A DNA stretch of 64,000 bases from contig VWZP01010715.1 of NCBI GenBank assembly GCA_013396995.1, positions 496,001-560,000 on the forward strand, read 5' to 3'. This DNA is from Dicaeum eximium (Eukaryota > Chordata > Aves > Passeriformes > Dicaeidae). Below are positions 50,464-62,035 of the stretch, one piece after another; position 1 is the first letter of the stretch; the number at the start of each line of letters is the position of its first letter. The position numbers were made by a program, and so were the translations under genes. The notes under the pieces were generated by a model that was not told where the DNA came from, made no database searches, and saw only the letters and a program-made list of their open reading frames with translations.

Positions 50464-50557
50464 CCTGGTCTAGTGTAAGATGCCCCTGTCCATGGCAGGA
50501 GGATTAAAACTGGATGATCTGTAAGGTCCCTTCCAACCCAAACCTTTCTAAGATCAC
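50464..50557 (+). mobile_element. CR1 3'-end fragment, about 95 bp, plus orientation
   Basis: CCTGGTCTAGTGTAAGATGC, then CCATGGCAGGAGG, CTGGATGATCTGTAAGGTCC and CTTCCAACCCAAACC, is the forward CR1 3' end. The terminal repeat is decayed (TTCTAAGATCA instead of TTCTATGATT). It is a 5'-truncated copy. Confidence 0.9.
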
Positions 50558-53500
50558 TTTGGTTTTGCACGCCCCGTGTTCACCATACCTTATATAGCAG
50601 GACACAATGACTTCCTTCTGCAGATCTAGACTGGGTTTTCATCTAGGCCCCTTCTCACTTCTATGGTCTGTAACAAGACAGATCTGATTTCACTTTAACA
50701 AATCAAACAGCTTAAGTTAAAGTTGCTAAAAAAAGATATGTACGGAGACAGAGTACACAGCAGCAAGGCTGAGACTAGGCTTGGTCAGAGGATGGAATTT
50801 TGGAAAGTGATGCATTTCCAGAGGACAGCAAAACAACCTGAGTGCTGGCTACATGCTATGCTGGCAGCCAAACCTCAAAATCCCCATTGACTCACACTGG
50901 TCTTAGGAGGTGCAGGTTTTGTTAGCTGTGGGCTGGTGATGGGAAATAAGGATGTCTTCTCTCTTCAGAGGCAGTAAGCCCCACATTCATTGATGTCCTG
51001 ACAGCTATCTGTCTGTCCTGCCTTGTCTTTCCTCCCCCAGCCAGAGCTCGTGGCTGTCAAAGTGTCAGAATACTAATTTCTCAGATACTTAGCCTGAAAT
51101 GGGCCCTGCACCTATCCTGGAGAGAATTTATATATGATCTGTAAATCTGTTGGCATTATTAGTTACAAGCAGGCAAGGTCCTATTTCACAGAAGAATCTT
51201 TTGACAGAATTTCCCAGCTTCCTTTCCATCTCTTTGTCAGTCATTCCTTAAAAGAAGTCTTGTCTCTGCATCTCTCTGGCTTTGCCTCCCTCTCTCAGTC
51301 TGAGTTCAACAGTTACTCCCCTTGAAGGTAGCAGAAAAATCTTTAAGCTCCACTGCTATTCATAATATTAAGCACAGCCAGCTTTACAGTGTGCCCTTGT
51401 ACAATTTTGGAAGCAGCAGGATTGTTCAGAAACCTTAATTTTCCATCATTCTTTAAAGAGAGCTGATAGCTGCATCCACTGAGGCCACTCTTGGACATAT
51501 TTGGATGTGAGGAAGAATGAAGACAGTCTGTAGCAGATCCAGCCAGATATGGAATGGGATGGGAGAATATGCTGCACCCATTTGAAGTATGTTATACGAG
51601 TTTCCAAGAGGCCTGGGCAGAGTTCATCACTGTCCCTCCTGGAAAAACTAGCTTTTGTAGAGTCCTTTGCACCAGAAAGGCTGGACAGGCACACAAACAG
51701 GCAGTCTCAGCTTTGCCCCTTTGATGTGCATGATGCTACTAGCCAATACATCTCTTTATCATAGCTGAGTCTCCAGGTAAATTGTGAGAAAGAAATTGAG
51801 TATCTGGAAGGATCCTCTTAATGGGAAAACTCAGCTAAAGCTCCCCTACCCAGTGAATCTAAATACATTTTACACTCTTCCTTAAAATCTTGATACTATC
51901 TTGTTTCTGTTGAAGTTTCCTGTGTGACAATCTGCTGGAGTCAGAATCCAGTCCGTGTAATTTGGTCATTTGGGCGCAGTTACATCTCAATGACATCTGG
52001 GTACAGTATGGGGCATAAAATTAGAAGCAGACCCACCTCAGCTCCCTCCACCTGGTGGGGAGAGAGGCACACAATTTGCTCCCTTATATCACCTGGCTTT
52101 CATTGACTCATCCATTAAGCAGGTCAGGTGAATCCAGGAATAATTGGGCTAATTTTCAAAGCAAGTAGCTACCAACAGATAGATATACCATAAAGTGTCT
52201 TTCTAGGTAAATGATCATAAAGGATACAGGTCTGAGCACAGAATCCTGATCAACTGTATGTTCTTGGGACAGAGTCTTTTGTTCCCCATATTCATAGAGT
52301 ACATTTTTATCAAGGACACAAACTTATTTTGGTTTCAGCTTAACCCTTCTGTTTGAAAAAATATCTTATTATGATTTCTTATTCTGAATATCTTCTTATT
52401 AAGAAATAAGGAAAACTGGTAAATTGAACTGCATGGAGAGGTAAATCTGAAACTTTTGTGCTCTCCTGGGCTCACAGAACGTGAATCTTCTTGAGCTATT
52501 TGAAAACCTAGTTCTGATCTTTTCTACAGGATGTTTTTCTACTTTCATATTTGTCTTGAAAAAAGGAAAACCTTTCATTGTACATCATTAGCTAAGAAAA
52601 AAAACTCATGGGCATGGGTATTCTTGCTTCTTCCTGCTATCTTTAACTGTTAGTTATCAAGGAATTTCCACACTGTAACATGATAAATAAAGGGAGTGTG
52701 CCTCAAGACTCTGGACAAGTGGGAGTCTGCTTTTGCCACTGATCCTGGCAGATGTGTTTCTTTGAGAGGTAACTTTGCCTTGCGGTGCTCCACTGCTTCC
52801 ATGTGTAACAAGGCTCAATTTTCTGAGAAGATTATGATGAGGTGAATGAAGTAGAAGTTCTGTGCCACAAAAGATTTGTATTTATCACTCTCTGGCAAAG
52901 AATTGTGCTTATTATGCAGATTTATTGTAAAAGGAGAGACATTTCCCTTACTGGTTTGAAAAGTAATCTACATAACTCTTTCACTAAGGGCTGTGCATCC
53001 TCTTTTCTTGAAACAGAGGAAGACTAACGTTATGTGTTTATCTGATAATAAACAACATGCTGTTCCCAGCAACTACCAAGGACCTGCTCTTACAGCAGCA
53101 GCATTATTGGGAGTGACCCCACTCATTTACAATCCTGATCCTATTCTGACAACAAATCCCATCTGCATGTGTTTGTTTTCTAAAGCATGGTATTAGCCTG
53201 GAGTGAGGTGTTTGGATTGAAGCAGCTCACCAATATTCACTGGTGTTATATTTACAGGACTGAAATTGTAGTAGTTGATGACTCTATTGTTTGTTAGTTG
53301 GAGAGTGAGTTCATTCCCATCAGGTTCTCAAATGTTTACAACTAGCTGTTCTAGAAACTATTTTGATTCTGTATTGGAAACCACAATCACACAGACAACT
53401 GCTAAGTCAGTGGCCCAGGGAGATCTGGACTTTCTGTTTCTCCCTTGTAATCCCTCTGTTCACTCTGCTGCAGGCTGTGGGCAGGGTGGGAGGTAGGACT

Positions 53501-55284
53501 GTTTACTACTTTAGTCTTTATTTTTGCCCTTACCATGCAAGGAAGGTTAAGAAGTACTAATTGTTTCTGCAACTGCTGGATTTTTTCTCATGTTAGGGGT
53601 GACAAAGTTTGGTTTGCTCCTGTGTGGGAGCAAGACCGTCATCCATGTACTTTTTCTGCCTCTGGACAGCCTTCACCCCTGTCACAGAGCACATAGGAAT
53701 GCATGGAATCACTTGTTTATGTTACTTCCTATAATTTATCTTGGAGGCACTAAAGCTGCCATAAATGTCTGTAAACCTGGTGGTCTGAAGCCATAAAGAG
53801 GATGAGCTTACCCTTAATACCCAACATTGAAGGAGAAGAAAAGCAGCCCAGAATGCCTGGAGGGGTACAAAGGTTCCTGCCAAGCTGATGAATGCGCTGC
53901 CTGCATCTGCTTTTGAAAAAGAGGGAATTACTGGATGGGCCAGGCCTCTGCTGCATGTCAGTTATGTAACAGTTTATAAATTTTCTGTTTAAAAATAAGC
54001 TGTGAAATGTTACTGTTGAATTGAATATAAGGTTGGCATTCATGTTTGAAAGTTTACAGGCAAACATGCCCAGAGTATGGGAGGCCCTGGGTGTGCTGGA
54101 GATGGCTTATGAGGAAAAAAAAAGACATTTGACTAGGAAGCGTTTCTGTTGTAGGCAGAAGGCTTATTAAGGACCTTTAATTCTATTCTGAAGAACATCT
54201 GAAACCTTGGAGGGTGTGTGTGGGAGATGTGTCCATCAGTTCAGGGTCTGAATGAGAGCAGCAGCAGGGCAGAGCAGAGCAGCTGTGATGCAGCCGCTGT
54301 GCCGGGTGTATCACTGAGTTTGTGTCACTTCAGCTGAAATCACCCACGGAGCCCTATAAAATGATCCACAGGGAATCCTGTCAACCTAGACACTGAATGA
54401 GGGGATGATAGCAGTTAGCTACCCTGGCTGTGGCTGTGGGGAGAGGACTGGGAAATTGGGGTGGAAAATGGCAATCTTGCATGCTGCCATCTAGTTCTTT
54501 CCTGGAGCCACTATGTTATCATGTTTTCCTTTTGTACACGATAAACTGTGTTGGTTTAAATCATTGTTAAATGTAAGGAAATGTCAATTGCTGAATTATG
54601 GGTGTAAAACGGTTATTCAGGTTTCTAATTATGTTCGCAAGAGCCCTGTTGGAATGCTTGTAGAAACCCTTAAAAATTGAACACACCACAATGGCACAAA
54701 GTTTGCACCATTTTTTCCATTGAGAATGACTCAATCTCTTTCTTTTATTTTTATTCAGGAGAGTGTGACACTGCAGACATGAATCTCTCTCATGTTAAAT
54801 TTTTCTCCCTGACTTTCCAGACAAGTTTTGGGATGACAAAAAATATTGGGGAAAAAATGTTTTGGGAAAAAAAACAAACAACCTTTTCTAGAATTTTTGC
54901 AACATAAACCAACTAGTAGGAAAATTATTGTCATCTTTGCCCTGAAATTTTTGTATTGTAGGCAATCCTAACATGAATGGATACATATTGATAGTTCTCC
55001 ATCCACACTGACAAGTATCAGTCATTTAATTTCCAAACTGAGCTGTATGCTGTATTTGAGCTTGCTATTGTTCCAGCTGGTGTTGAAATACAACTCTTTA
55101 AGCTAAAGGGTTCCAAGGATAAAAATGTCCATTTGAAGCCCAAAACAGATGTTAGATATAGGTCACGCAAATCACTTTATGAAACTTGAACAGGTCAGAG
55201 GAATTACATTTTGATATTGTAAGTGAAATAAATATATTTTCTCTCACATTCTATCTTTGATCCTCAAAATATGTGTATCAATAG
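50558..55284. other. Non-coding sequence, nothing firmly recognised
   Basis: Two very strong acceptor-like sites (near 51038 and 54759) are followed by open frames that end without a usable donor. No transposon is recognised. Open frames such as 53275-53496 have no pattern I can support. Confidence 0.5.
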
Positions 55285-55434
55285 GAAGAACCTGGTGGGT
55301 ATACTGTTGAAAGATGTGGAGCTGGCTTACTCTCTCTCATGGAAAAGTATGCTGGAGGAAAGAGACTTGTGCATCCAGATCGAGTCCTGATATTTTCACA
55401 CTGTGTGGAATTGCCATATTTTCATGGGAAATGA
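55285..55434 (+). CDS. Weak candidate terminal coding exon, 49 codons plus stop
   Basis: After a mediocre acceptor (…TGTGTATCAATAG) the phase-0 frame reads EEPGGYTVERCGAGLLSLME, then KYAGGKRLVHPDRVLIFSHC and VELPYFHGK, ending at a TGA. The reading is protein-like and its entry phase fits the exit of the exon at 47376. It could be a last coding exon, or an internal exon using GTATGC at about 55347. The frame has no early ATG. No polyadenylation signal was confirmed close by, and no homology is recognised. Confidence 0.18.
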   Translation, partial: EEPGGYTVERCGAGLLSLMEKYAGGKRLVHPDRVLIFSHCVELPYFHGK

Positions 55435-56134
55435 GTTTGCACACTTCCCACCCTGGAACAAACCTTGTGATAGAACCATCTGGGGCAAGCTGAGACCTGA
55501 CAGTCTCTCTGGGTTTCTCAGAATACTGGTTTAGCTGTAATATGATTAATAGGGACATCAGAATTAGAGAAAAATAGTGGAAGTTGAACTCAGTCTGCCT
55601 GTGTGAGTTTTTTTCTTGTTTCTGGTTTTCAACTATCTATTTGTTATTTTTTATTGCTGATAATTGCTGGTCGTCTGTTTCTGCCTGCCAGTTTGTTTCT
55701 TTGTCCTATTTGCTTAGATTTGTCATATTTTTCCTGTTCCTTTTTCAAATTTTATCTGTCTAATCTCCTTCAAGTCTCAGCTGAGTTCTCCTTTCCCATT
55801 GAGACTCAGTATAAGCAAAGCATCTTGAACTTTAAAAGGCTCCATTGCCTAAATATTTGTTTACTTCTGAATCCTCCCTCTCCTTCCATGTGTGCCATTG
55901 GTCAGCTCTGAGGATTGCTCATGCCAATGCCACGCTGACTCACTCCAGAGAGAACACAAGAAGTGAAGGTCTGCTTAGGTTACCTAAGGTCAGTGCTGCC
56001 ATTCCTGCTCCTGAAGTCCACTGCCTATGCTGCTGCATGTTCCCAGTCAGATGTGCTATTCAAAACTTGCCCCAGGTTGGACGTGGGCTCAGTTGGGATG
56101 GTGTACAGCAATTCGTAATTGTGAGAAAAAACAT
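55435..56134. other. Non-coding sequence, nothing recognised
   Basis: Pyrimidine-rich around 55600-55800. The open frames here run into the CR1 element that follows and are not genes. Confidence 0.55.
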
Positions 56135-57050
56135 CATGGAATCACAGAATCACACAGAATCACACAGAATCACACAGAATCACACAGAATCACCGAATCA
56201 CCTAGGTTGGAAAAGTTCTCCGAGATCATTGAGTCCAAGCTTTGACCAGTCACCACCCAGACAACTAGACAAGAGCACTGAGTGCCACATCCAGTTGTTA
56301 CTTGGACACGCCCAGAACGGTGAATCCGCCACCTTCCTGGACAGCCTGTTCCAATGCTTGACAGCACTTTGAGTGAAGAAATTCTTCCTCATATCCAACA
56401 TTAAACTATCCTGATGCAGCTTGAGACCGTTTCTCCTCACCCTATCACTTGTTTCTTGGGAGAAGAGACCAACCGCCACCTGGCTACAACCTCCTTTCAG
56501 GTACTTGTAGAGAGTGATAAAGTCTCACCTGAGCCTCCTTTTCTCCAGACTAATCAATCCCAGCTTCCTCAGACACTCCTCATCAGCCTTGTACTCCAGA
56601 CCCTTTACCAGCTTTGTTGCCCTTCTCTGGACTTGCTCCAGCTCCTCAATTTCCTTCCTGAACTGAGGGGCCTGGAACTGAACACAGCACTCGAAGTGCA
56701 GTCTCACCGGTGCTGAGTACAGGGAGCCAATAATTTCCCTGGTCACACTATTTTTGAAAAAAGCCAGGATGCCATTGGCCTTGTTGGCACATGCTGGCTC
56801 ATGTTCAGCTACTGTCAACCAGCACCCCTAGGTCCTTTTCCAGTGGGAAGATTTCCAGCCACTCTTATCTCTGCATGGGGTTATTGTGATTGAAGTACAG
56901 AACCTGGCACTTTGTCTTGCTGAACCTCATACCATTAGCCTTGGCTCACCAATCCACCCTGTTCAAATCCCTCTGCAGAGCCTCCAACCCTCGAGCAGAT
57001 CAATGCTCAATTTAGTGCCATCTGTGAACTTACCAAGAGTGCACTTAGTG
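56135..57050 (-). pseudogene. CR1 element, about 0.9 kb, decayed ORF2, minus orientation
   Basis: The longest CR1 copy in the window. On the minus strand it encodes, in order, traces of the RT thumb region (about 57050-56820; KDLGVLVDS-type reading broken by stops), then KANGILAFFKNSVTREIIGS, FECCVQFQAPQ and QVQRRATKLVKGLE with LRKLGLISLEKRRLR (56818-56525). In another frame it continues GLFSQETSDRVRRNGLKL and DMRKNFFTQSAVKHWNRLSR (56479-56198). This is the conserved C-terminal region of CR1 ORF2. Frameshifts and stops make it inactive. It ends on the + strand side with the 3' terminal repeat, here expanded. The 5' end near 57050 is a truncation. Confidence 0.93.
56151..56190. repeat. 10-bp tandem repeat at the CR1 3' end
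   Basis: CACACAGAAT is repeated four times without error (56151-56190), with partial units on each side. CR1 normally ends in a few 8-bp ATTCTATG units; here the reverse-complement unit has become 10 bp and multiplied. The repeat produces the His/Thr/Glu-rich reading of the overlapping open frames at 55845-56372 and 56027-56245. Confidence 0.93.
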
Positions 57051-60000
57051 GATGGAGCTCAGCACGCCTACATGTCCCCATGTCACAGCTGGAGGCTGTG
57101 AACCCTTTCCACCCGTTAGAGGGGAAAGAGTTGGACGTGTTTTCCTAAGGGGATATACAACAGAGAAAAAAAGTACACGTCTGTTCTTCTAGTTTTTTAA
57201 ACTTTGTTTCAGTTAAACCCTTTGAGGGAAATAAATTTGCTCTTATCATTCTTGGATTGTAGGTCTTGTAGAGCAAGACCTTCTTCTTGTGCTTGTGTAG
57301 GGCACAATGTGCTGGGATCCTCTAGCCCTGGCTAGACTACTACAGGTTCTATAGCAGTGCTCCTCCTCCTAACATCATCAAAATATTTCCGGTTTTGGGG
57401 GCTATGTTGGAAGCTGTTGAAACTGGTGCTTCAAGGCATCTGGGAGACATTGATGTGGGAACAGAAGAATGTGTGCTGACTCGATAAGGTTTCCTAAGGA
57501 GGTTTTTCTGCCTCTTGATTCAGTGGCTGGAAAAATGCCCACTCCGGAAAGTAAGGATAAAACTGAAGCTTTTCCAAATGTTTTCTTGGTAGCTGGCACA
57601 CACTTTAGAAAGAGTTTTTAACTCAATTAAATTAATCAGTTAACCCTCTTCCTTAATTATGTGCTTTGGAGAATTTAGAAGAAAAATTACCCAAAGCAGA
57701 ATGTTAAAATGAACATCAGACAAATACCTCCCCAAACAGGAAACCGTGTGAGCACCCTGGTGAACACCTACTCGCTCCCATTTCAGAACAACACAGAGAC
57801 TATGCGCTGTCTGACGTGAAAACACCGAGGACATTTTGTTCAGCTGCCTGGGACTTGAGCACAATGATACTTTCTAAAGCAGGAGTATTCACCTGGGACA
57901 TCTTTGCACATAAGAGCAGGCATTCATTTAGGCCACTGTAGTTACAGTTGCAAAACAGTTTCCACTGTTACTTTCTGCTTTCTCGTGCTCATAGGTTTCC
58001 AAAGCAAGAGAAATTTGGACTGATTTTTGCTGTGATGAATGCTTTCTGGACCAGACTTTTTCTTAGGAAAGACAACAAAATTAGACAACTCAGTTTCGCA
58101 GAGCAAAAAAAACCAACCAAACAAAAAATTCCATTATGGAAAAAGGCAAATATAGTTCTCACTTCTCTAAGTCAATACATCATTAAAACTATGCAGTAAA
58201 AACCATAGGATGACAGAAAACAATAATTCCAATAATCACATTGGACATGCACCTTTTTCTTTTTCTGTTCTGGTTATGAGTATCATTTTGCTATTGATCT
58301 GGAAACCTTTTTCTTTTCTCTTTGTGTGTCCAGAATGCTGTATTTTATTATACTTAAATGATGTATTTATTATATTTATTATACTTGGAAGTAATTTCTT
58401 TAATACTGAAGACAAACTTCAGGAGAAATTATTTGAATGAATGTGTCACTAGCACCCTAGTCCTCATTAGATCAGTGTCTTTTATTGCTTACTATTCTTG
58501 TACATTGCTGTCCTTTGTAATTGCAAGGGATTGACCTTGAATAGTGGTCAGACACCCACTCATCCACTCTCTTATTTCCATCTGCAACAGGACAAGAGGA
58601 GAAATAAGGATGAAAAGCATGTGGGTCAAGACAAGGAGAGGAAGACCAGCTGGCAATTTTCATCATGGACAAAATAAAATCAACCAAAATTCTATTTGGT
58701 CCAAATTAAAATAGGTTTGGATAGTCAGAAACAAAAGCAAAGTGAAACAATTTCCTCCCACCTCCCCCTGTTTTCTCAAGCTTTGCTTCTTCACTGTTGA
58801 CTTCTCTTAGAGGAGAAGAAGCTAAATCACTTCTTGTCTTCTTGTGTCTTATCAGCTGTAGACAATGCAAGAGAGAAAAGGATCTTAATTCATTACTATT
58901 CAGCATAATGCTCTCTAGCCTCACTAGGTTTTCCTTCAGCCATGTTTACCATAACAGAGATACCCTTTGCAGTCTTTTCTGCTGGATAATATGCTCTTCC
59001 TCATACATCTATGCTTATTTCAAACTGAGAAATGGAGAACAATGCTTTTCAGCTTTTCAGCTACAGATGACAGAAAATCAGATGCTGACTTTTAGCTACA
59101 AAGAAGGCTAATACTGAAGCTAAGCATTTTGGATATTATATGTGAATAAATATTTTATATTCTAATTCTTAAGATTGTCACTCAGAACTGTCTTACTAGT
59201 ATTTTCTAATTCTGCATTATTTTCAAATAAATTCTTTTTTATTTTTCTTTAAAATTATTCATTAAAATGTTGCATATGATTATCCCTTATTTTATTATTT
59301 ATTTGAACTTTTCATTGATATTCTTAATTAGAAGGTTTATTTTATGTATAATGTAGATGTATAATTTATTTCCCATTTCAGCCAAAATTTTTGTTATTAA
59401 ATATAGAATTGATTCTACTTTCTGTGTCTCAGCATCTGTTTTTTCTGACAATATGCTTAAAAAGCTTTGCAGTATACAAAAATTTTTGGAAAGAAATATA
59501 CAGTTAGATGAGTAAATAAAGGGAACTCTGATTGAGGATTTTCTCAGCTGTAGTTAAATAATATGGCAATAAACATTGTGTAAAAAATCTAGTCATTATT
59601 CCCTTGAATAAACAAAAACATCTGCTCTTATAAACAAAGAAAATCAATCTATTTTTAGTAGTTTCATTTATTGATCCTTTCCTACTGGACTGTGCCACTT
59701 CCTAGAATTTGAGTCTCACAATCATATTCTATTCTTTTTTAAAGGGTTTCCATTTATTTTCAAGATTCCTATAAACTCTGCCCAGGAATGCTGTTTTGAT
59801 GTTTCAAGTGTTCTTTCCAAAGACATAACAAAGCCACAGAAGAGGGATTATTAAAGAAAAAAAAACCCAAACAAACCAAACAAATTTAACAAAAAATCCC
59901 ACAACCCCCAAACCCCCAAACCTCAACAGTTATTTGGGAGAATATTTATTTCTGAGTTGTACCCACTATGGTTACTATGCCAAAATTCACCATCTTATTT

Positions 60001-60448
60001 GTTCAAATTTAAGGTGACATCCAAGTGAAAGTTGTAATGTGTAACATATTTTGTGTGTCTTAGCTTCGTATCGTGATAATGAATAGATTATTAAAAATGT
60101 CACTTTAAAAAGAGTTTTTTCTGTAGCCTTTTTCTGTGGCCACTAAAAAAGCTGCATAATTTCTCTTTTCTAGACAAAAGAACGTACATGTAAAACACTG
60201 CATTTTGGTGAAACAACTTGACAGAAAAAGTAGCAAAGAGACCTTTGTCTTATGATCAACATTCTATATTTGCAATGAATATTTTTGATAGGTTTTAAGC
60301 TCCTCTTTTTTCCTGGTGCCTAAACAGGGACCTGTCTCACAGCAGCACTCTTGCCTGAGATAGGGAGGGACTTAAGCAATGAAGTAAACCCAAGATGCAC
60401 AAGATGTAACAACATGGCCCACATGCCCATGAAAATACACCCTAGCCA
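57051..60448. other. Non-coding sequence, nothing recognised
   Basis: A short hairpin with an 8-bp perfect stem lies at 57261-57281. Small A/C-rich runs occur at 58104-58128 and 59853-59925. The block 59100-59500 is especially AT-rich. No exon or other transposon is supported. Confidence 0.5.
59853..59925. repeat. A/C-rich low-complexity tract
   Basis: About 73 bases of AAAC, CAAAC and CCCCCAAA words on the + strand, the same type as the tracts at 5024, 18903 and 39753. Confidence 0.8.
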
Positions 60449-60690
60449 AAGACAAATGTAAGTTTGGCAAGGACCTCTGGAAGTTGTCTGGTCTAACTTT
60501 GAAAGGCAGAAGGGCTAACTTTAAAACTAAACCAGATTGCATGGGGCATTGTCCAACCAGTTCCTTCAGCTTCTCCTTGTACACCATGCTCTGTGGCTCT
60601 GACTGCCTTGGTAAACCTCTGCTGTGCTCTTTTCAGTTTATCCATGCCTCTCTTCTACTAATACCACAATTTAAGAAGGTATCAAGCAAG
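60449..60690 (-). mobile_element. Decayed CR1 fragment, minus orientation
   Basis: The stretch GGACCTCTGGAAGTTGTCTG, followed by GGGCTAACTTTAAAACTAAA and CATTGTCCAACCAGTTCC, matches an older CR1 subfamily whose sequence reads GACCTCTGGAGGTCATCTAG and GGGCTAACTTC.... The 3' terminal repeat is not visible and the copy is more diverged than the others, so the ends are approximate. Confidence 0.72.
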
Positions 60691-61135
60691 ATGCCATACA
60701 CAGCATACATAATCCTCCCTATTCAAAAAACATACACGTAGCTTTTTGCTTTTCACTTATTCTTCATGCACTGCTCTCTCAGATGTAAGCAATTCTGGTT
60801 GAAAGTAATCATTATGTAAAATTACCTTTCACATTTCATATGAGCAGATGTAAGTGTTTACTTTGTGCCCTGCATTTTGTGCCCTTTAGGTGTTACATAA
60901 TTTGACATTCACACAGATTCAAGTGTTATGTTTTCACAGACAAGCTCTTGGTGGGAAGGTAGGTCAGGATGACAAAATGTATCCCCCAATGTATGGTAAA
61001 CTTTCAACAGCAGCAGTGGCTGCTATTCTTGTAGGTGGATTAGTGTTCAAAGTGTCTGTGTACAATGCACTTGGGCGGTTTTGTTTTAAGATTTTGTTAT
61101 TCCCGCTTCTGTGACTCCTCAATAAATACTTATTC
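60691..61135. other. Non-coding spacer before the LTR
   Basis: No recognisable element. The open frame at 60890-61114 has no supporting signals. AATAAATA at about 61120 precedes the LTR by only a few bases. Confidence 0.55.
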
Positions 61136-61730
61136 TGTTGTGCTGGTTTTGGCCAGGATAGAGTTAATTTTCTTCATAGTAGCTAGTATGGGGCTGTATT
61201 TTGGATTTGTGCTGAAAATAGAAGTGATAACACAGGGATATTTTTGCTGTTGCTGAACAGAGCTTACACAGAGCCAAGGCCTTTTCTGCGTATTATGTTG
61301 CTGCACCAGTGAATAGTGTGGGGATGCACAAGAATTTGAGAGGGGACACAGCCAGGACAGCTGACCCCAACTGACTCAAGGGATATTCCAGACCAACTGA
61401 CTCAAGGGATATTCCAGACCATATGGCATCACATTCAGTGTGTAAAGCTGAGTGAAGAAGGGAGGAGGACGTTCAGAGTGATGGTGTTTGTCTTCCCAAG
61501 GAACTGTTTCATGTGATAGAGCCCTGCTTTCCTGGGGAGGCTGAACACCTGCCTGCCCATGGGAAGTGGTGAATGAAGTCCTTGTTTTTCTCTATCTACT
61601 AAACTATCTTTATCTCAACCCACAAGTTCTCTCATATTTTACTCTTCTGATTCTCTCCCACATCCTGCACAGGGATAGTGAGCAAATGGCTGCTTGATAT
61701 TTCATTACTGGCTGGAGTCAAAGCATGGTA
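61136..61730 (+). mobile_element. Solo LTR of an avian endogenous retrovirus
   Basis: The sequence starts TGTTGTGCTGGTTTTGGCCA and contains, in order, blocks typical of an LTR family common in birds: ATAGTAGCTAGTATGGGGCT, TTACACAGAGCCAAGGCC, GACAGCTGACCCCAACTGAC, GTTTGTCTTCCCAAGG, GGCTGAACACCTGCCTGCCC and CTTTATCTCAACCCAC. No retroviral coding sequence flanks it on either side, so it is a solo LTR left by recombination between the two ends of a provirus. The 3' end near 61730 is decayed and I could not find a clean target-site duplication. The promoter region (GTGTAAAGCTG, near 61440) has lost the TATA form I expect for the family. Family name and age need a repeat-library alignment. Confidence 0.85.
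61369..61420. repeat. 26-bp exact tandem duplication inside the LTR
   Basis: A 26-bp unit beginning AACTGACTCAAGG and ending ATTCCAGACC occurs at 61369-61394 and again at 61395-61420 with no mismatch. It lies upstream of the expected LTR promoter, where retroviral LTRs often carry enhancer elements. As the LTR is otherwise diverged, the perfect identity suggests the duplication is younger than the insertion. Confidence 0.95.
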
Positions 61731-62035
61731 TCTGACTAAAGCCAATGCCTTAGCCAATGCCATTTATCAGACACAAGATAACACCATTTCTCACCTCTGA
61801 TTCCTCTGGGACACTCACAGAGTCTGATATAGGCTTTTGCACTGAGCTGAATTATCTCTCTGCTACACATCCCCAAATCAGCTTTTAAACAAATCTTTCT
61901 CATTCAGCAATAGACGACAAAAATCCAGGAAGACTTACTAAGGAAGGTAAAAGATTCAAGTCAAAGCGTGGCAGTAACAACGCATTTCCCCTGTGTTGTG
62001 TTCAGGCTCAAACCTCGGCTGTGAAGGGCAGGGGT

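Noticed and set aside
61131..61735. Target-site duplication around the solo LTR
   Set aside because: The five bases before the LTR (TATTC) and those after its decayed 3' end do not match well enough to call.
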